64,000 bases of DNA from Cupriavidus campinensis (GCF_905397395.1 NZ_CAJPVH010000020.1:1-64000), one strand, 5' to 3'; shown: positions 19,169 through 28,681, numbered from the stretch's first letter. A program made the numbers and translations. Notes: a model not told the origin generated them from the letters alone.

Positions 19169-20161
19169 TCAGCGCGCCAGCGGCGCGGCGGCTTGCGTCA
19201 GCAGCGTGCGCAGCACCGACACGAAGGGGTGCGTGTGGACGTTGTTGTGCCAGCACAGGTGGACCGGCACGGTCAGCAGCGGGTCCACCACCGGCGCGAA
19301 GCGCACGCCGGTGTGGCGGCACAGCAGCGGGGCGAGGTAGCCGGGCACCATCGCGTACATGGCGGTGCCCGCCACGGCGTCGGCCACAGCCAGATAGCTG
19401 GTCAGCGTGCCGACAATGTTGCGGGTGGTGCCGTGGGCGCCGAAGTAACGGTCGATCAGCTTGGTCACGAGGCCGAACTGCGAGACGTCCAGGCAGGGCA
19501 GCGGCGTCAGGTTGGCCGGCGTCGGGTGGTCGCCGATCTGGCGGTTGCCGGTGGCGCACAGGCAGCCGAACTGCGCGTTGAACAGCAGTTCCGCGCGCAG
19601 CGATTCGTGCTCCTCGGCGGGGTGGAAGGCCACCATGACGTCGATGGCACCGCTGGACAGCGCGCTGACGCCGCTCGGCATCGGCACCGGCTGCATGCGC
19701 ACGCGCGCACGCGGCGCGGTCTGGCGCAGCGCCTCCAGGAAGCCGGGCGCGATCACGGCCTGCAGGGAGTCGTTAATGCCGATGGCGTAGGAGCCGGTTT
19801 CCAGCGTGGGATCGTAGTCGGCCGCCTGGGTGTAGATTTGCTCGATCAGGCGCAGCACGCTTTCGAGCATCGGCTGCAATTCCTGGGCGCGGCGGGTCGG
19901 CAGCATTTTCAGCGCGCTCTTGATCAGCAGCGGGTCGCCGATTTCGTCGCGCAGCCGCTCCAGCATGCGGCTGGTGGACGGCTGCGTGCTGTCGAGCCGC
20001 TTGGCGGCCTCGCTCACGCTGTTGCCCTCCAGCAGTGCGGCAAGCACCACCAGCAGGTTGAGGTCTTTCTTGCGCAGGTCCGCGAGCGGCAGGCGTCTGC
20101 CGCCCGTGGTGTTGCCTGATGTGTCGCCCCCCGGTCCGGCGAGGCTGTCTCCTTGCTCCAT
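19169..20161 (-). CDS. LysR-family transcriptional regulator
   Basis: A 330-aa LysR-type regulator. The start is the ATG at 20161 with AGGGA upstream; longer upstream extensions overlap the divergent hydratase gene and are rejected. The N-terminal winged helix-turn-helix is seen in LNLLVVLAALLEGNSVSEA followed by AKRLDSTQPSTSRMLERLRD (about residues 33-75). The C-terminal effector domain begins near residue 105, with TGSYAIGINDS marking its first strand. It diverges from the enoyl-CoA hydratase and CoA-transferase genes, the usual layout for a LysR regulator and its target. The effector is unknown and could be a CoA ester or the free acid of the pathway. Confidence 0.92.
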   Translation of the reverse strand: MEQGDSLAGPGGDTSGNTTGGRRLPLADLRKKDLNLLVVLAALLEGNSVSEAAKRLDSTQPSTSRMLERLRDEIGDPLLIKSALKMLPTRRAQELQPMLESVLRLIEQIYTQAADYDPTLETGSYAIGINDSLQAVIAPGFLEALRQTAPRARVRMQPVPMPSGVSALSSGAIDVMVAFHPAEEHESLRAELLFNAQFGCLCATGNRQIGDHPTPANLTPLPCLDVSQFGLVTKLIDRYFGAHGTTRNIVGTLTSYLAVADAVAGTAMYAMVPGYLAPLLCRHTGVRFAPVVDPLLTVPVHLCWHNNVHTHPFVSVLRTLLTQAAAPLAR

Positions 20162-20302
20162 CGATGTCCCTAGGTTTTGTATGTTGAGGCCGGACCTGGC
20201 CCCTGGCGGGGCGTCCGGTGGACCCCTGCAGTGTATATCGATCCAGACATAACCCACTATTCGTGGCGCCCGATGCGCGCCATCCAACCGAAGGAGCCCC
20301 CC

Positions 20303-21094
20303 ATGCCTACGCAACGTGCCGTGTCCGAGCTTTCCACCGACATGGTCCAGGTCGCCATGACAGGCCATGTGGCGCAGGTGACGCTGCGTCGCCCGCCGCA
20401 CAATTACGTGGACGAGCCCTGCATGACGCAGCTCGCCGAAGTCTTCGCCGCGCTCGACGAAACACCCCAGTGCCGCGCCATCGTGCTGGCGGCGGAGGGC
20501 AAGGCGTTCTGCGCCGGCGCCAACTTCGGCGCGCAGGACAGCAGCGTGGCGCGCGACCCCAGCCCGTTCTACCGGCAGGCCATGCGCCTGTTCCGCACGG
20601 CCAAGCCGATCGTGGCCGCCGTGCATGGTGCGGCCGTTGGCGCGGGCGTGGGGCTGGCGCTCGTTGCGGATTTCCGCGTGACCAGCCGCGACGCGCGCTT
20701 CAGCGTGAACTTCAACCGGCTCGGCTTTCATCCGGGCTTCGGCCTCAGCGTGACGCTGCCGCGCCTGATCGGCGAGCAGCAGGCGGCGCTGCTGTTCTAC
20801 ACGGGCCGGCGCATCGATGGCGCGCGCGCCGTGGAGATCGGCCTGGCCGACGTGCTGGCCGAGCCTGGCGACGAACTGGCGCAGGCCCACGCGCTGGCGC
20901 AGGAGATCGCCATCTCCGCGCCGCTGGCTGTGCGCAGCACCCGCGCCACGCTGCGGCAGGGGCTGGCGGACCGCATTGCCGAGGTCAACCGGCAGGAACT
21001 GGCGGCGCAACTGAAGGAGTTCGCCAGCGAGGACTTCCGCGAAGGCGTGGCGGCGATGGCCGAGCGGCGCCTGCCGCAATTCCAGGGGCGCTGA
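20303..21094 (+). CDS. Enoyl-CoA hydratase/isomerase family protein
   Basis: A crotonase-fold enzyme, 263 aa, expected to hydrate or isomerise an enoyl-CoA made by the dehydrogenases. The ATG at 20303 has AAGGAGCC upstream. The first oxyanion-hole segment is KAFCAGANFGAQD, and the second is VAAVHGAAVGAGVGLALVAD with the typical Gly-rich turn. Then come FSVNFNRLGFHPGFGLSVTL and LPRLIG. Neither usual catalytic Glu is obvious at the PEv.lG position (FNRLGFHPG instead), so the exact reaction is uncertain. The stop is 2 bp from the start of the CoA-transferase gene, so they are co-translated. Confidence 0.88.
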   Translation: MPTQRAVSELSTDMVQVAMTGHVAQVTLRRPPHNYVDEPCMTQLAEVFAALDETPQCRAIVLAAEGKAFCAGANFGAQDSSVARDPSPFYRQAMRLFRTAKPIVAAVHGAAVGAGVGLALVADFRVTSRDARFSVNFNRLGFHPGFGLSVTLPRLIGEQQAALLFYTGRRIDGARAVEIGLADVLAEPGDELAQAHALAQEIAISAPLAVRSTRATLRQGLADRIAEVNRQELAAQLKEFASEDFREGVAAMAERRLPQFQGR

Positions 21095-21096
21095 AC

Positions 21097-22329
21097 ATGG
21101 AGCGGACTGCCAAGAGCGATCGATCGATGCCCGACGCGCCGGCTGCCGCCGGCCCGCTGCACGGGGTACGTGTGCTGGACCTGTCCTCGGTCGTGCTGGG
21201 GCCGATGGCAACGCAGCTGCTGGCCGACATGGGCGCCGACGTGATCAAGGTAGAGGCGCCCGAAGGCGACCTCATGCGCGCCAACGGCGTGGTGCATCAC
21301 GCGGGCATGAGTTCGATCTTCCTCGCGCTGAATCGCAACAAGCGCTCCATCGTGCTCGACCTGAAAAGCGCGGCGGGGCGCGAGGCGCTGGCGCGGCTGA
21401 TCCCCACGGCGGACGTGCTGATCCACAACATGCGGGTTGGCGCCATCGAGCGGCTGGGCCTGGGCTATGCGGCCGTGGCGGCGCTGAAGCCGGACATCGT
21501 CTACTGCGCCGCCACCGGTTTTGGCCAGGACGGGCCGCACCGCGACAAGCCGGCGTTCGACGACATCATCCAGGCCGCGTGCGGTTTCGTGGGGGCCGCG
21601 TCGGGGGATGGTGCCGCGCCGGACTACATGCCGAGCCTGATCGCGGACAAGACCACGGGCCTCGCGGTGGCCAACGCAGTGCTGGCGGCGCTGTTCCATC
21701 GCGAGCGGCACGGCACGGGGCAGTACGTGGAGGTGCCGATGCTGGAGACCATGACCGCCTTCGTGCTGACCGAGCATATGGGCGGCATGACGTTCCCGGC
21801 CAATCCGGGCAAGGCTGGCTACGCGCGGCTGCTCGGCGGCGGGCGCAAGCCGGTGCGCACGGCGGACGGCTGGATGAGCCTGCTGCCCTACACCGAGAAG
21901 CACTGGCACGCCTTCTTTGCCGAGGTGGGGCGGAACGACCTCGCCAGCCGCTACGACATCGCCAGCCGGCGCGCGCGCAATGCGCATATCCAGGCCCTGT
22001 ACGGTCATCTGCGCGAACTGGCGCCAGAACGGACCACGGCCCAATGGATGGCGATGTGCGAGCGGGTGGACATCCCCGCCACACCGATCTACGGGCTGGA
22101 TGAACTGCCCGCGCATCCGCATCTGCGCGAGGTGGGGTTGTTCCAGGAGTCCACGCATCCGGTGGTTGGGCCGATTCGCCAGATCCGCCCCACGGCCAGG
22201 TTCTCCGCAACCCCGACCGCGATCCACCGCCCGGCGCCGGCGCTGGGCGAGCATACGGCCGAGGTGCTGGGGGAGACGGGGATGGACGTCGCCGAGATCG
22301 CGGCGATGATTGCCGGGAACGCCCGCTAG
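21097..22329 (+). CDS. CaiB/BaiF-type (family III) CoA-transferase
   Basis: A formyl-CoA-transferase-like enzyme, 410 aa, that moves CoA between carboxylic acids and so could activate the pathway's acid. The ATG at 21097 lies 2 bp past the hydratase stop. Family marks are LHGVRVLDLSSVVLGPMATQ, LLADMGADVIKVEAP, and NRNKRSIVLDLKSAAGREAL. The likely catalytic Asp sits in PAFDDIIQAACG (about residue 155). The 3' end overlaps by 4 bp the end of the convergent histidine kinase gene, so the two transcripts must run into each other. Confidence 0.92.
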   Translation: MERTAKSDRSMPDAPAAAGPLHGVRVLDLSSVVLGPMATQLLADMGADVIKVEAPEGDLMRANGVVHHAGMSSIFLALNRNKRSIVLDLKSAAGREALARLIPTADVLIHNMRVGAIERLGLGYAAVAALKPDIVYCAATGFGQDGPHRDKPAFDDIIQAACGFVGAASGDGAAPDYMPSLIADKTTGLAVANAVLAALFHRERHGTGQYVEVPMLETMTAFVLTEHMGGMTFPANPGKAGYARLLGGGRKPVRTADGWMSLLPYTEKHWHAFFAEVGRNDLASRYDIASRRARNAHIQALYGHLRELAPERTTAQWMAMCERVDIPATPIYGLDELPAHPHLREVGLFQESTHPVVGPIRQIRPTARFSATPTAIHRPAPALGEHTAEVLGETGMDVAEIAAMIAGNAR

Positions 22330-23918
22330 GCGTCGAGCGTGGGCACCGTGAACTGGAACACGGCCCCGCGCGCTTCGTTCTCGCAGAGCTCCAGGGTGCC
22401 GCCATGGGCCTGGATGATCGATCGGCAAATCGTCAGTCCCATGCCCATGCCGCTGGACTTCGTGGTGCAGAAGGGTTCGAACAGGCGCGCCGCGTGCTCG
22501 GGCGGCACGCCCGGTCCGGAGTCACGCACCGTGACCACCACGGTGTGGTCCGCATCGGCGGCGGTACGGACGGTCAGTTCCCGGGGGCCGTCCTCCACGG
22601 TGCTCATCGCTTCCACGGCATTCATGATGAGGTTCAGCAAGGCCTGTTGCAGCTGGACGCGGTCGCCCTTGACCGGTGGCAGATCTTCAGCGAGCTGCAT
22701 CTGCACTGCCACGCCATGCTGGACGACTTCGCCGCGCGTCAGCGAAATGACCTCGCGAATCGCCTCGTTGATCTGCACCCCCTCCTTTTGCAGCGGGGCG
22801 TTCTTGAACAGGTCGCGGATGTGGCTCATCATGTCGCTGGCCTGCCGGGCATCCTTGTTGATCCGCTCGAAGGCGAGGCGCGCTTCCTCCAGATTCGGCG
22901 GCACCGCGCCGAGCCAGCGCAGGCCCGCGCTGGCGTTCATCGCACAGGCGCCGATCGGCTGCTTCAGCTCATGGCTGATGGAGGCCGTGAGCTGCCCCAT
23001 GGTCGTGACCCGGTTGACGTGCGCCAGCGCGTTCTGGGTTTCCCGGTAGCGGCGCTCGCTCTCGCGCGCTTCGGCTTCGGCGAGCTTACGTTCGGTCAAA
23101 TCCAGCACGAACGCGACGCCCTGCTTGCCGCCGTCCTCGAACCGGGCCACGCCCATCATCACCGGCACCCGGCTGCCATCCTTGCGGAAGTATTCCTTCT
23201 CGAACGGTTGCAGGTGGCCGCTGCGCTTGAGCACCGGCAACCGGTCTCGCAGATCCACCTCGAGCCAATCCGGCGGGGTCATCGCGGTCCAGCGCATGCC
23301 GCGCGACCGCAAGTCCTCGCGGTCGTAGCCAACAAGGCGCAGGAAGGCGTCATTGGCCTCGACGATGACCTGGGTTTCCACCTCCCACAGGAAAATGCCG
23401 ATGATGTCCGAGTCCACCAGGCGCCGGATCCTGGCCTGGCTTTCCGCGAGCTGGCCGCTCAAGGCCATCAGCATGTTCAGGTCGGCCTGCAGGATGTCCC
23501 GGCACATTGCCAGTAGGCGGAGAAACTGGTCGCTGTAGGCGTTCTTCTTCCGGTCGAGCACGCAGATCGTGCCGAACACTTCGCCATCGGGCCAACTGAT
23601 CGGGAGCCCCATGTAGGAGATCATGCCCAGCTTGATATCCGGGTTGGCATTCCAGTCCACGTCCGCGATGGCATCCGGCACCAGCAGTGGCTGGCGGGTC
23701 TCCATCACGGTCTCGCAATACAGTCCCGTATCCAGCGGGGCGGTCTCGGCCGCCTCATAAGGATTGCCTGCCGAGTGGCTCGATACCAGCACTTCGATAT
23801 TGGGCGCCTTCGCCCGCATGATCAGTGCGGACGGCACGCTCATGATCTCGGCGAGCAGGTTGACGATGTCTTGCCATTTGTCGACGGTTTGCGGGGGGAC
23901 TTCGAGGGCGTGGGGCAT
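22326..23918 (-). CDS. GAF-PAS sensor histidine kinase, orphan
   Basis: A soluble sensor kinase of 530 aa. Order of domains: GAF-like sensory domain (about 15-155), PAS domain with a C-terminal PAC (about 163-285, ending LDLTERKLAEAE), HisKA dimerisation helix with phospho-acceptor His316 in SHELKQPI, then the ATPase domain with the N-box around Asn433 (LIMNAVEA), DSGPG at 466-470 and GMGMGL at 490-495. No transmembrane segment is visible, so it senses a cytoplasmic cue such as redox state, light or a ligand. No response-regulator gene lies beside it, so its partner is unknown. It is convergent with the CoA-transferase gene. Confidence 0.92.
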   Translation of the reverse strand: MPHALEVPPQTVDKWQDIVNLLAEIMSVPSALIMRAKAPNIEVLVSSHSAGNPYEAAETAPLDTGLYCETVMETRQPLLVPDAIADVDWNANPDIKLGMISYMGLPISWPDGEVFGTICVLDRKKNAYSDQFLRLLAMCRDILQADLNMLMALSGQLAESQARIRRLVDSDIIGIFLWEVETQVIVEANDAFLRLVGYDREDLRSRGMRWTAMTPPDWLEVDLRDRLPVLKRSGHLQPFEKEYFRKDGSRVPVMMGVARFEDGGKQGVAFVLDLTERKLAEAEARESERRYRETQNALAHVNRVTTMGQLTASISHELKQPIGACAMNASAGLRWLGAVPPNLEEARLAFERINKDARQASDMMSHIRDLFKNAPLQKEGVQINEAIREVISLTRGEVVQHGVAVQMQLAEDLPPVKGDRVQLQQALLNLIMNAVEAMSTVEDGPRELTVRTAADADHTVVVTVRDSGPGVPPEHAARLFEPFCTTKSSGMGMGLTICRSIIQAHGGTLELCENEARGAVFQFTVPTLDA

Positions 23919-24088
23919 GGGGGAGGACAGGGAAGGGCGAATCTGGTGTTCTGCAGCTGGAGCTCGGTTCAGATGGTAGCGCTAAACCCGAACAACTGAG
24001 ATGACGGACGCGATACCGGCGGATCTGTGGCGTTTCAGGCATTTTCTGTCGCCTTCGCCACGTGCACGCACAAACGTCCATTCAGGGC

Positions 24089-24216
24089 TTGTTTTTTACT
24101 GACCTGTCAATTATTGTTCGGGCAAACAATGCGCAGTCCGGCCGGATTTTACAGGAGCCGACGCTGCGCCACTTTTTTGCACGTTTAACTGACAGGTCAG
24201 ATAATGTTCGAACAAT
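24089..24216 (+). promoter_or_regulatory. Efflux operon 1 promoter with two repeated operator-like boxes
   Basis: Two similar boxes begin exactly 90 bp apart. Box 1 (24098-24130) has ACTGACCTGTCA followed by a dyad ATTGTT/AACAAT. Box 2 (24188-24216) has ACTGACAGGTCAG, containing the 12-bp palindrome CTGACAGGTCAG, followed by the perfect palindrome TGTTCGAACA (24205-24214), which covers the start codon region. A weak sigma-70 promoter fits at TTGTTT (24089-24094), a 17-bp spacer and TATTGT (24112-24117), with box 1 in the spacer. This suggests repression of the efflux operon by a MarR- or TetR-type protein. The promoter assignment is inference. Confidence 0.5.
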
Positions 24217-25733
24217 CAAACGGAATGCCGCCCGGGGCGCGCCGCCTGGCCGCACCAGCGCTGCCGGCGCTGCCGGCGCTGCCGACGCTGTCGGCCCCGG
24301 TGGCCATGGTGGTAGCAGCGGTGCTGGCGGGCTGTGCGAACTACGCCGGCATGCGGAGCGAGAGCCAGATGGCGCAGCCCGGCCAATACGCCACGGCGCA
24401 GAGCCTTCCGGCGGAGCAGGGCCGGTGGCCGGCGGCGGATTGGGCCGACCAGTTCGGGGATGCGCAACTCAAGACGCTGATCGCGGAAGCGCTGCAGGAC
24501 AGCCCGACGCTCGACAAGGCCCGCGCCCGCGTGGCGGCGGCGGTGGCGTTCAGCGAGACCGCCAACGCCAACACGCTGCCGCAGGTGGGCGCCGGCTATA
24601 GCTGGACGCGCCAGCGCCTGACCGAAAGCACCTTCATTCCGCCCGCGTTTGCCGGGACCTGGCAATCGGAAAACAAGGCCTTCCTCGGCGCCAGCTACGA
24701 GCTGGACCTGTGGGGCAAGAACCGCGAGGCGCTGCGCTCGGCCGTGTCGAAGGTGCACGCCAACCAGGCCGAAGCCGAGCAGGTGCGGCTGACGCTGTCG
24801 AGCACCATCGCCCGCAGCTACAACGAACTGGGGCGGCTCTACGCCTTGCTCGACATTGCGCGCGACGAAGGGGTCCAGCGCACCGAAGTGCTGCGCGTGG
24901 CGCGGGGGCGGGTGAGGATGGGGCTCGACACCGAAGTCGAGCTCCGTACCGCCGAGGCCAATCTGGCGGCAGCGCAGGTGACGGTCTCCGCGCTGGAAGG
25001 CAATATCCAGCGCACGCGCTACCAACTGGGCGCGCTGCTGGGGCAGGGGCCGGATCGCGGCCTGGCGATTGCGCGTCCCACGCTCGGCGTGGGCGACGAG
25101 ATCCATCTGCCGGCCAACCTGCCCGCCGACCTCGTCTCGCGCCGCCCGGACATCGTGGCCGCGCGCTGGCGCGTGGAGGCCACCACGCACGACATCAAGG
25201 TGGCCAAGGCCGAGTTCTATCCGGATATCAACCTGAGCGCGGCCATCGGCCTCGATGCCTTTGGCTGGGGCCGCTTCCTGCGCGCGGCGAGCCGCACGGC
25301 ATCGGCCGGGCCGGCCATCCATCTGCCGATCTTCGACGGCGGCGCGCTGCGTGCGCAGCTCAAGGGGCGCTATGCCGAGTTCGACTTCGCGGTGGCGAAC
25401 TACAACGACACGCTGATCCAGGCGCTGACCGATGTGGCCACGCAACTGGCCGATATCCGCGCGGTGGACGCGCAGTTGGTCAACGCCACGCGGTCCGACG
25501 AGGCCGCGCAGCGCGCGCTCCGGCTGGCGATGGCCCAGTACCAGGGTGGCCTGACCACGCAGTTGACCGTGCTCAACGCCCAGACCACGGCGCTGGCCAG
25601 CAGCCAGGTGGTGACCAACCTGCGCATGCAACGCCGCGACCGCCAGATCGCGCTGGCTACCGCGCTTGGCGGTGGGTACACCGAGACCGCCGCGACCGTC
25701 GCTGATGCCCAGCCGACAGCGGCAGCCCGCTGA
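24204..25733 (+). CDS. Outer-membrane efflux lipoprotein (NodT/OprM family)
   Basis: The outer-membrane channel of a tripartite efflux pump, 509 aa. The N terminus is unusually long and Pro/Ala-rich (PALPALPALPTL repeats) before the lipobox VLAGC near residue 48, so the start may be later. Two TolC-type repeats follow, with the family signature SYELDLWGKNREALRSA and LPADLVSRRPDIVAARWRVE. The helical barrel segments are Ala/Gln-rich as expected. It is followed 34 bp later by the EmrA-type adaptor and then the EmrB-type pump, giving a complete drug-export system for hydrophobic compounds. The operator boxes sit at its start codon. Confidence 0.9.
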   Translation: MFEQSNGMPPGARRLAAPALPALPALPTLSAPVAMVVAAVLAGCANYAGMRSESQMAQPGQYATAQSLPAEQGRWPAADWADQFGDAQLKTLIAEALQDSPTLDKARARVAAAVAFSETANANTLPQVGAGYSWTRQRLTESTFIPPAFAGTWQSENKAFLGASYELDLWGKNREALRSAVSKVHANQAEAEQVRLTLSSTIARSYNELGRLYALLDIARDEGVQRTEVLRVARGRVRMGLDTEVELRTAEANLAAAQVTVSALEGNIQRTRYQLGALLGQGPDRGLAIARPTLGVGDEIHLPANLPADLVSRRPDIVAARWRVEATTHDIKVAKAEFYPDINLSAAIGLDAFGWGRFLRAASRTASAGPAIHLPIFDGGALRAQLKGRYAEFDFAVANYNDTLIQALTDVATQLADIRAVDAQLVNATRSDEAAQRALRLAMAQYQGGLTTQLTVLNAQTTALASSQVVTNLRMQRRDRQIALATALGGGYTETAATVADAQPTAAAR

Positions 25734-25767
25734 TCCGCCCTCCTTTTCCTCGATAACGGACCCTCTC

Positions 25768-27054
25768 ATGACCTCGACTTCCTCCTCCGCCGGCCAGCCG
25801 TCCGGCACCGCGCCGAAGACCCGCAAGCGCCTGCTGGCCCTGCTGGGCTTGACCACGCTCCTGGCCGCCGCAGGCTATGGCGCCTACTACTACGGCGTGG
25901 CCCGCTTCCACGAACACACCGACGATGCCTACGTCAACGGCAACCTCGTGCAGCTGACGCCGCAGGTGAGCGGCACCGTGGTGTCGGTCAATGCCGACGA
26001 CACGCAGATCGTGCGCGCCGGCGAGCCGGTGGTGACGCTGGACCCGGCCGATACCCGCATTGCGCTGGCCAGCGCCGAGGCCGCGCTGGGCCAGACCGTC
26101 CGGCAGGTGAGCGCGCTCTATATCAATAACGATGTGCTGGCCGCCACCGTGCGGCAGCGGGAGGCCGACGTGGCGCGCGTGCGTGACGATCTGCGGCGCC
26201 GCACCGCGGTTTCCGAATCCGGCGCCGTGGCGGTGGAGGACATCGCCCATGCCCGCGATGCGGTCAAGTCCGCCGACGCCGCGCTGGAGACGGCCCGCCA
26301 GCAACTCGCCTCGAACCATGCCCTGACCGACGGGGCCGCCGTGGCCGACCACCCCAGCGTGCAGGCCGCCGCCGCACGCGTGCGCGACGCCTACCTCGCC
26401 AATGCCCGCAATACGCTGCCGGCGCCGGTCACCGGCTATGTGGCGCGCCGGTCCGTGCAGGTGGGGCAGCGGGTGGCACCCGGCAATCCGCTGATGGCCA
26501 TCGTGCCGCTGGACGGCGTCTGGGTGGACGCCAACTTCAAGGAAGTCCAGCTTAAGCACATCCGCATCGGCCAGCCGGTGGCCCTGCATGCCGACCTCTA
26601 CGGCAGGACGGTGACCTACCACGGCAAGGTGGCGGGCTTCTCCGCCGGTACCGGCAGCGCGTTCTCGGCCCTGCCGGCGCAGAACGCCACGGGGAACTGG
26701 ATCAAGGTGGTGCAGCGCCTGCCGGTGCGCATCGCCCTCGACCCGGCCGAACTGCGTGCGCATCCGCTGCAGATCGGGCTGTCCATGCAGGTGGACGTGG
26801 AAACCAAGGCGCGCGGCGATGCCCTGGATGCCACGCGCAACGCCACACGCAACGCCACACGCAACGCCACACGCAGCGCCGCCGAGCCGGCCCGAACCAC
26901 GTACAGCACCGACGTGTTCCGACAATACGGCGCCGAGGCGGACGTGGAGATCGCCCGCATCATCGCGCGGAACCAGGGGCAGGGCGGCGAGCAGAGCGCT
27001 GCGCGCAAGCGTGAGCGAGGCGGCGAGCAAACGCGCACGCGCACCGCGTCTTAA
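25768..27054 (+). CDS. HlyD/EmrA-type periplasmic adaptor
   Basis: A membrane-fusion protein, 428 aa, linking the MFS pump to the outer-membrane channel. The ATG at 25768 is used. One N-terminal membrane helix (LLALLGLTTLLAAAGYGAYY, about 23-43) is followed by the lipoyl half-motif TDDAYVNGNLVQLTPQVSG, a helical hairpin, and the beta-barrel segment with ARRSVQVGQRVAPGNPLMAI and VWVDANFKEVQ. The C terminus carries an odd low-complexity tail in which ATRN is repeated, encoded by perfect 12-bp repeats at 26836-26871. The ribosome site is weak, so coupling to the upstream gene is likely. Confidence 0.9.
   Translation: MTSTSSSAGQPSGTAPKTRKRLLALLGLTTLLAAAGYGAYYYGVARFHEHTDDAYVNGNLVQLTPQVSGTVVSVNADDTQIVRAGEPVVTLDPADTRIALASAEAALGQTVRQVSALYINNDVLAATVRQREADVARVRDDLRRRTAVSESGAVAVEDIAHARDAVKSADAALETARQQLASNHALTDGAAVADHPSVQAAAARVRDAYLANARNTLPAPVTGYVARRSVQVGQRVAPGNPLMAIVPLDGVWVDANFKEVQLKHIRIGQPVALHADLYGRTVTYHGKVAGFSAGTGSAFSALPAQNATGNWIKVVQRLPVRIALDPAELRAHPLQIGLSMQVDVETKARGDALDATRNATRNATRNATRSAAEPARTTYSTDVFRQYGAEADVEIARIIARNQGQGGEQSAARKRERGGEQTRTRTAS
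26836..26871 (+). repeat. Three perfect 12-bp tandem repeats in the adaptor gene tail
   Basis: The unit CGCAACGCCACA occurs three times without change at 26836-26847, 26848-26859 and 26860-26871, with degenerate half-copies on both sides. It is in frame and encodes a repeated R-N-A-T pattern in the C-terminal tail of the adaptor. The perfection of the copies suggests recent slippage. Confidence 0.85.
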
Positions 27055-27106
27055 CCCTGGCACCACTCCGCCATCACCCCGCCATCACCGCTACCGGAGC
27101 CGCATC

Positions 27107-28666
27107 ATGTCTACCGCGACCGCCTTCCAGCCGCCCCCGCCGCTCACTGGCGGCAGGCTGGTACTGGGCAGCTTTGCCGTGGCGCTTGCCACCTTTATGA
27201 ACGTGCTGGATTCGTCGATCGCCAACGTGGCGATTCCCACCATCTCCGGCAACCTCGGCGTGTCCGTCCATGAAGGCACGTGGGTCATTACACTGTTCGC
27301 GGCCGCCAACGCCGTGGCCATTCCGCTGACGGGCTGGCTCACGCAGCGCGTGGGGCAGATCCGCCTGTTCGTCGGCTCGCTGCTGCTGTTCGTGCTGGCG
27401 TCATGGCTGTGCGGCATCGCCCCGAACCTGACCGCGCTGCTGGCCGCACGCATCCTGCAGGGCGCGGTGGCCGGCCCGCTGATTCCGCTGTCGCAGGCCA
27501 TCCTGCTCGGCTCGTTTCCGAAGGAGAAGAGTTCCCAGGCGCTGGCGCTGTGGGCCATGACGGCCACTGTGGGGCCAATCGCCGGCCCGGCGCTGGGCGG
27601 ATGGATGACTGACAGCTATTCCTGGGCCTGGATCTTCTATATCAACGTGCCGGTGGGGCTGTTCGCCGCCGCCGTGACCTGGGCGGTCTATCGCGACCGC
27701 GAATCGCCGGTGCGCAAGCTGCCGATCGACACGGTCGGGCTGGCATCGCTGATCATCTGGGTGGCGGCGCTGCAGATCATGCTCGACAAGGGCAAGGATC
27801 TCGACTGGTTTGCGTCGCCGGTGATCATCGCGCTCGGGGTGGTAGCGCTGCTCAGCTTCCTGTTCTTCGTGATCTGGGAGCTGACCGAGCCGGACCCGAT
27901 CATCGACCTGCGCCTGTTCAAGGGCCGCAATTTCCTGGTGGGCACGGCGGCGATTTCGGTAGGCTTTGCCTTGTTCTTCGCCAACCTCGTGGTGCTGCCC
28001 CAGTGGATGCAGCAATACCTGGCGTATCCGGCGGTCAATGCGGGCCTCGTCACGGCGCCGCTGGGCATTTTTGCCGTGCTGCTGGCGCCGGTCGTGGGCA
28101 AGCTGCTGCCGAAGGCGGAGCTGCGCGTGCTGGCCACGCTGGCCTTCCTGGGCTTTGCCGCCGTGTTCTTCATGCGCTCGCAGTACACGACTGGCGTGGA
28201 TACCTTCACGCTGGTGCTGCCCACGCTGCTGCAGGGTATTCCGATGGCGCTGTTCTTCGTGCCGCTGACGGCCATCATCCTCTCCGGCCTGCCGCCGGAG
28301 AAAATTCCGGCGGCAGCTGGCCTGTCGAACTTCGTGCGGGTCTTCTTTGGCGCGGCCGGCACGTCGCTGGCCACCACGGTGTGGAACGATCGCGCGGTGC
28401 TCCACCACGCCCGGCTTGCGGAGCAGGCCAGCCCGGGCAATCCGCGCTATACCGCCGCGCTGGAGTCGATCCAGTCGGCCATGCATCTGTCGCCAGGCCA
28501 GTCCGTGGCGTTCTTCGAACGCGGCTTGAATGCGCAGGCCATCATGCTCGGGCTCAACGACATCTTCTGGGTCTCGGCGGTGATCTTCGTCGCCATCGTG
28601 CCGCTGATCTGGCTGACGCGGCCCACCAAGGGCGCAATGTCGGGCGCCGCTGCGGCAGCCCACTGA
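27107..28666 (+). CDS. DHA2-family MFS multidrug exporter (EmrB-like)
   Basis: A 14-transmembrane proton-driven exporter, 519 aa. It starts at the ATG at 27107 with CCGGAGCC upstream. The DHA2 marks are LDSSIANVAIPTISGNLG in the first membrane segment, TWVITLFAAANAVAIPLTGW, then GIAPNLTALLAARILQGAV and the motif-C-like TVGPIAGPALGGW. Last gene of the OMF, adaptor, pump operon; the adaptor gene ends 52 bp upstream. Substrates are probably hydrophobic or amphipathic toxic compounds. The gene meets the convergent marR gene, with only 15 bp between the stops. Confidence 0.93.
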   Translation: MSTATAFQPPPPLTGGRLVLGSFAVALATFMNVLDSSIANVAIPTISGNLGVSVHEGTWVITLFAAANAVAIPLTGWLTQRVGQIRLFVGSLLLFVLASWLCGIAPNLTALLAARILQGAVAGPLIPLSQAILLGSFPKEKSSQALALWAMTATVGPIAGPALGGWMTDSYSWAWIFYINVPVGLFAAAVTWAVYRDRESPVRKLPIDTVGLASLIIWVAALQIMLDKGKDLDWFASPVIIALGVVALLSFLFFVIWELTEPDPIIDLRLFKGRNFLVGTAAISVGFALFFANLVVLPQWMQQYLAYPAVNAGLVTAPLGIFAVLLAPVVGKLLPKAELRVLATLAFLGFAAVFFMRSQYTTGVDTFTLVLPTLLQGIPMALFFVPLTAIILSGLPPEKIPAAAGLSNFVRVFFGAAGTSLATTVWNDRAVLHHARLAEQASPGNPRYTAALESIQSAMHLSPGQSVAFFERGLNAQAIMLGLNDIFWVSAVIFVAIVPLIWLTRPTKGAMSGAAAAAH

Positions 28667-28681
28667 GGGGCCGCCTGCGGC

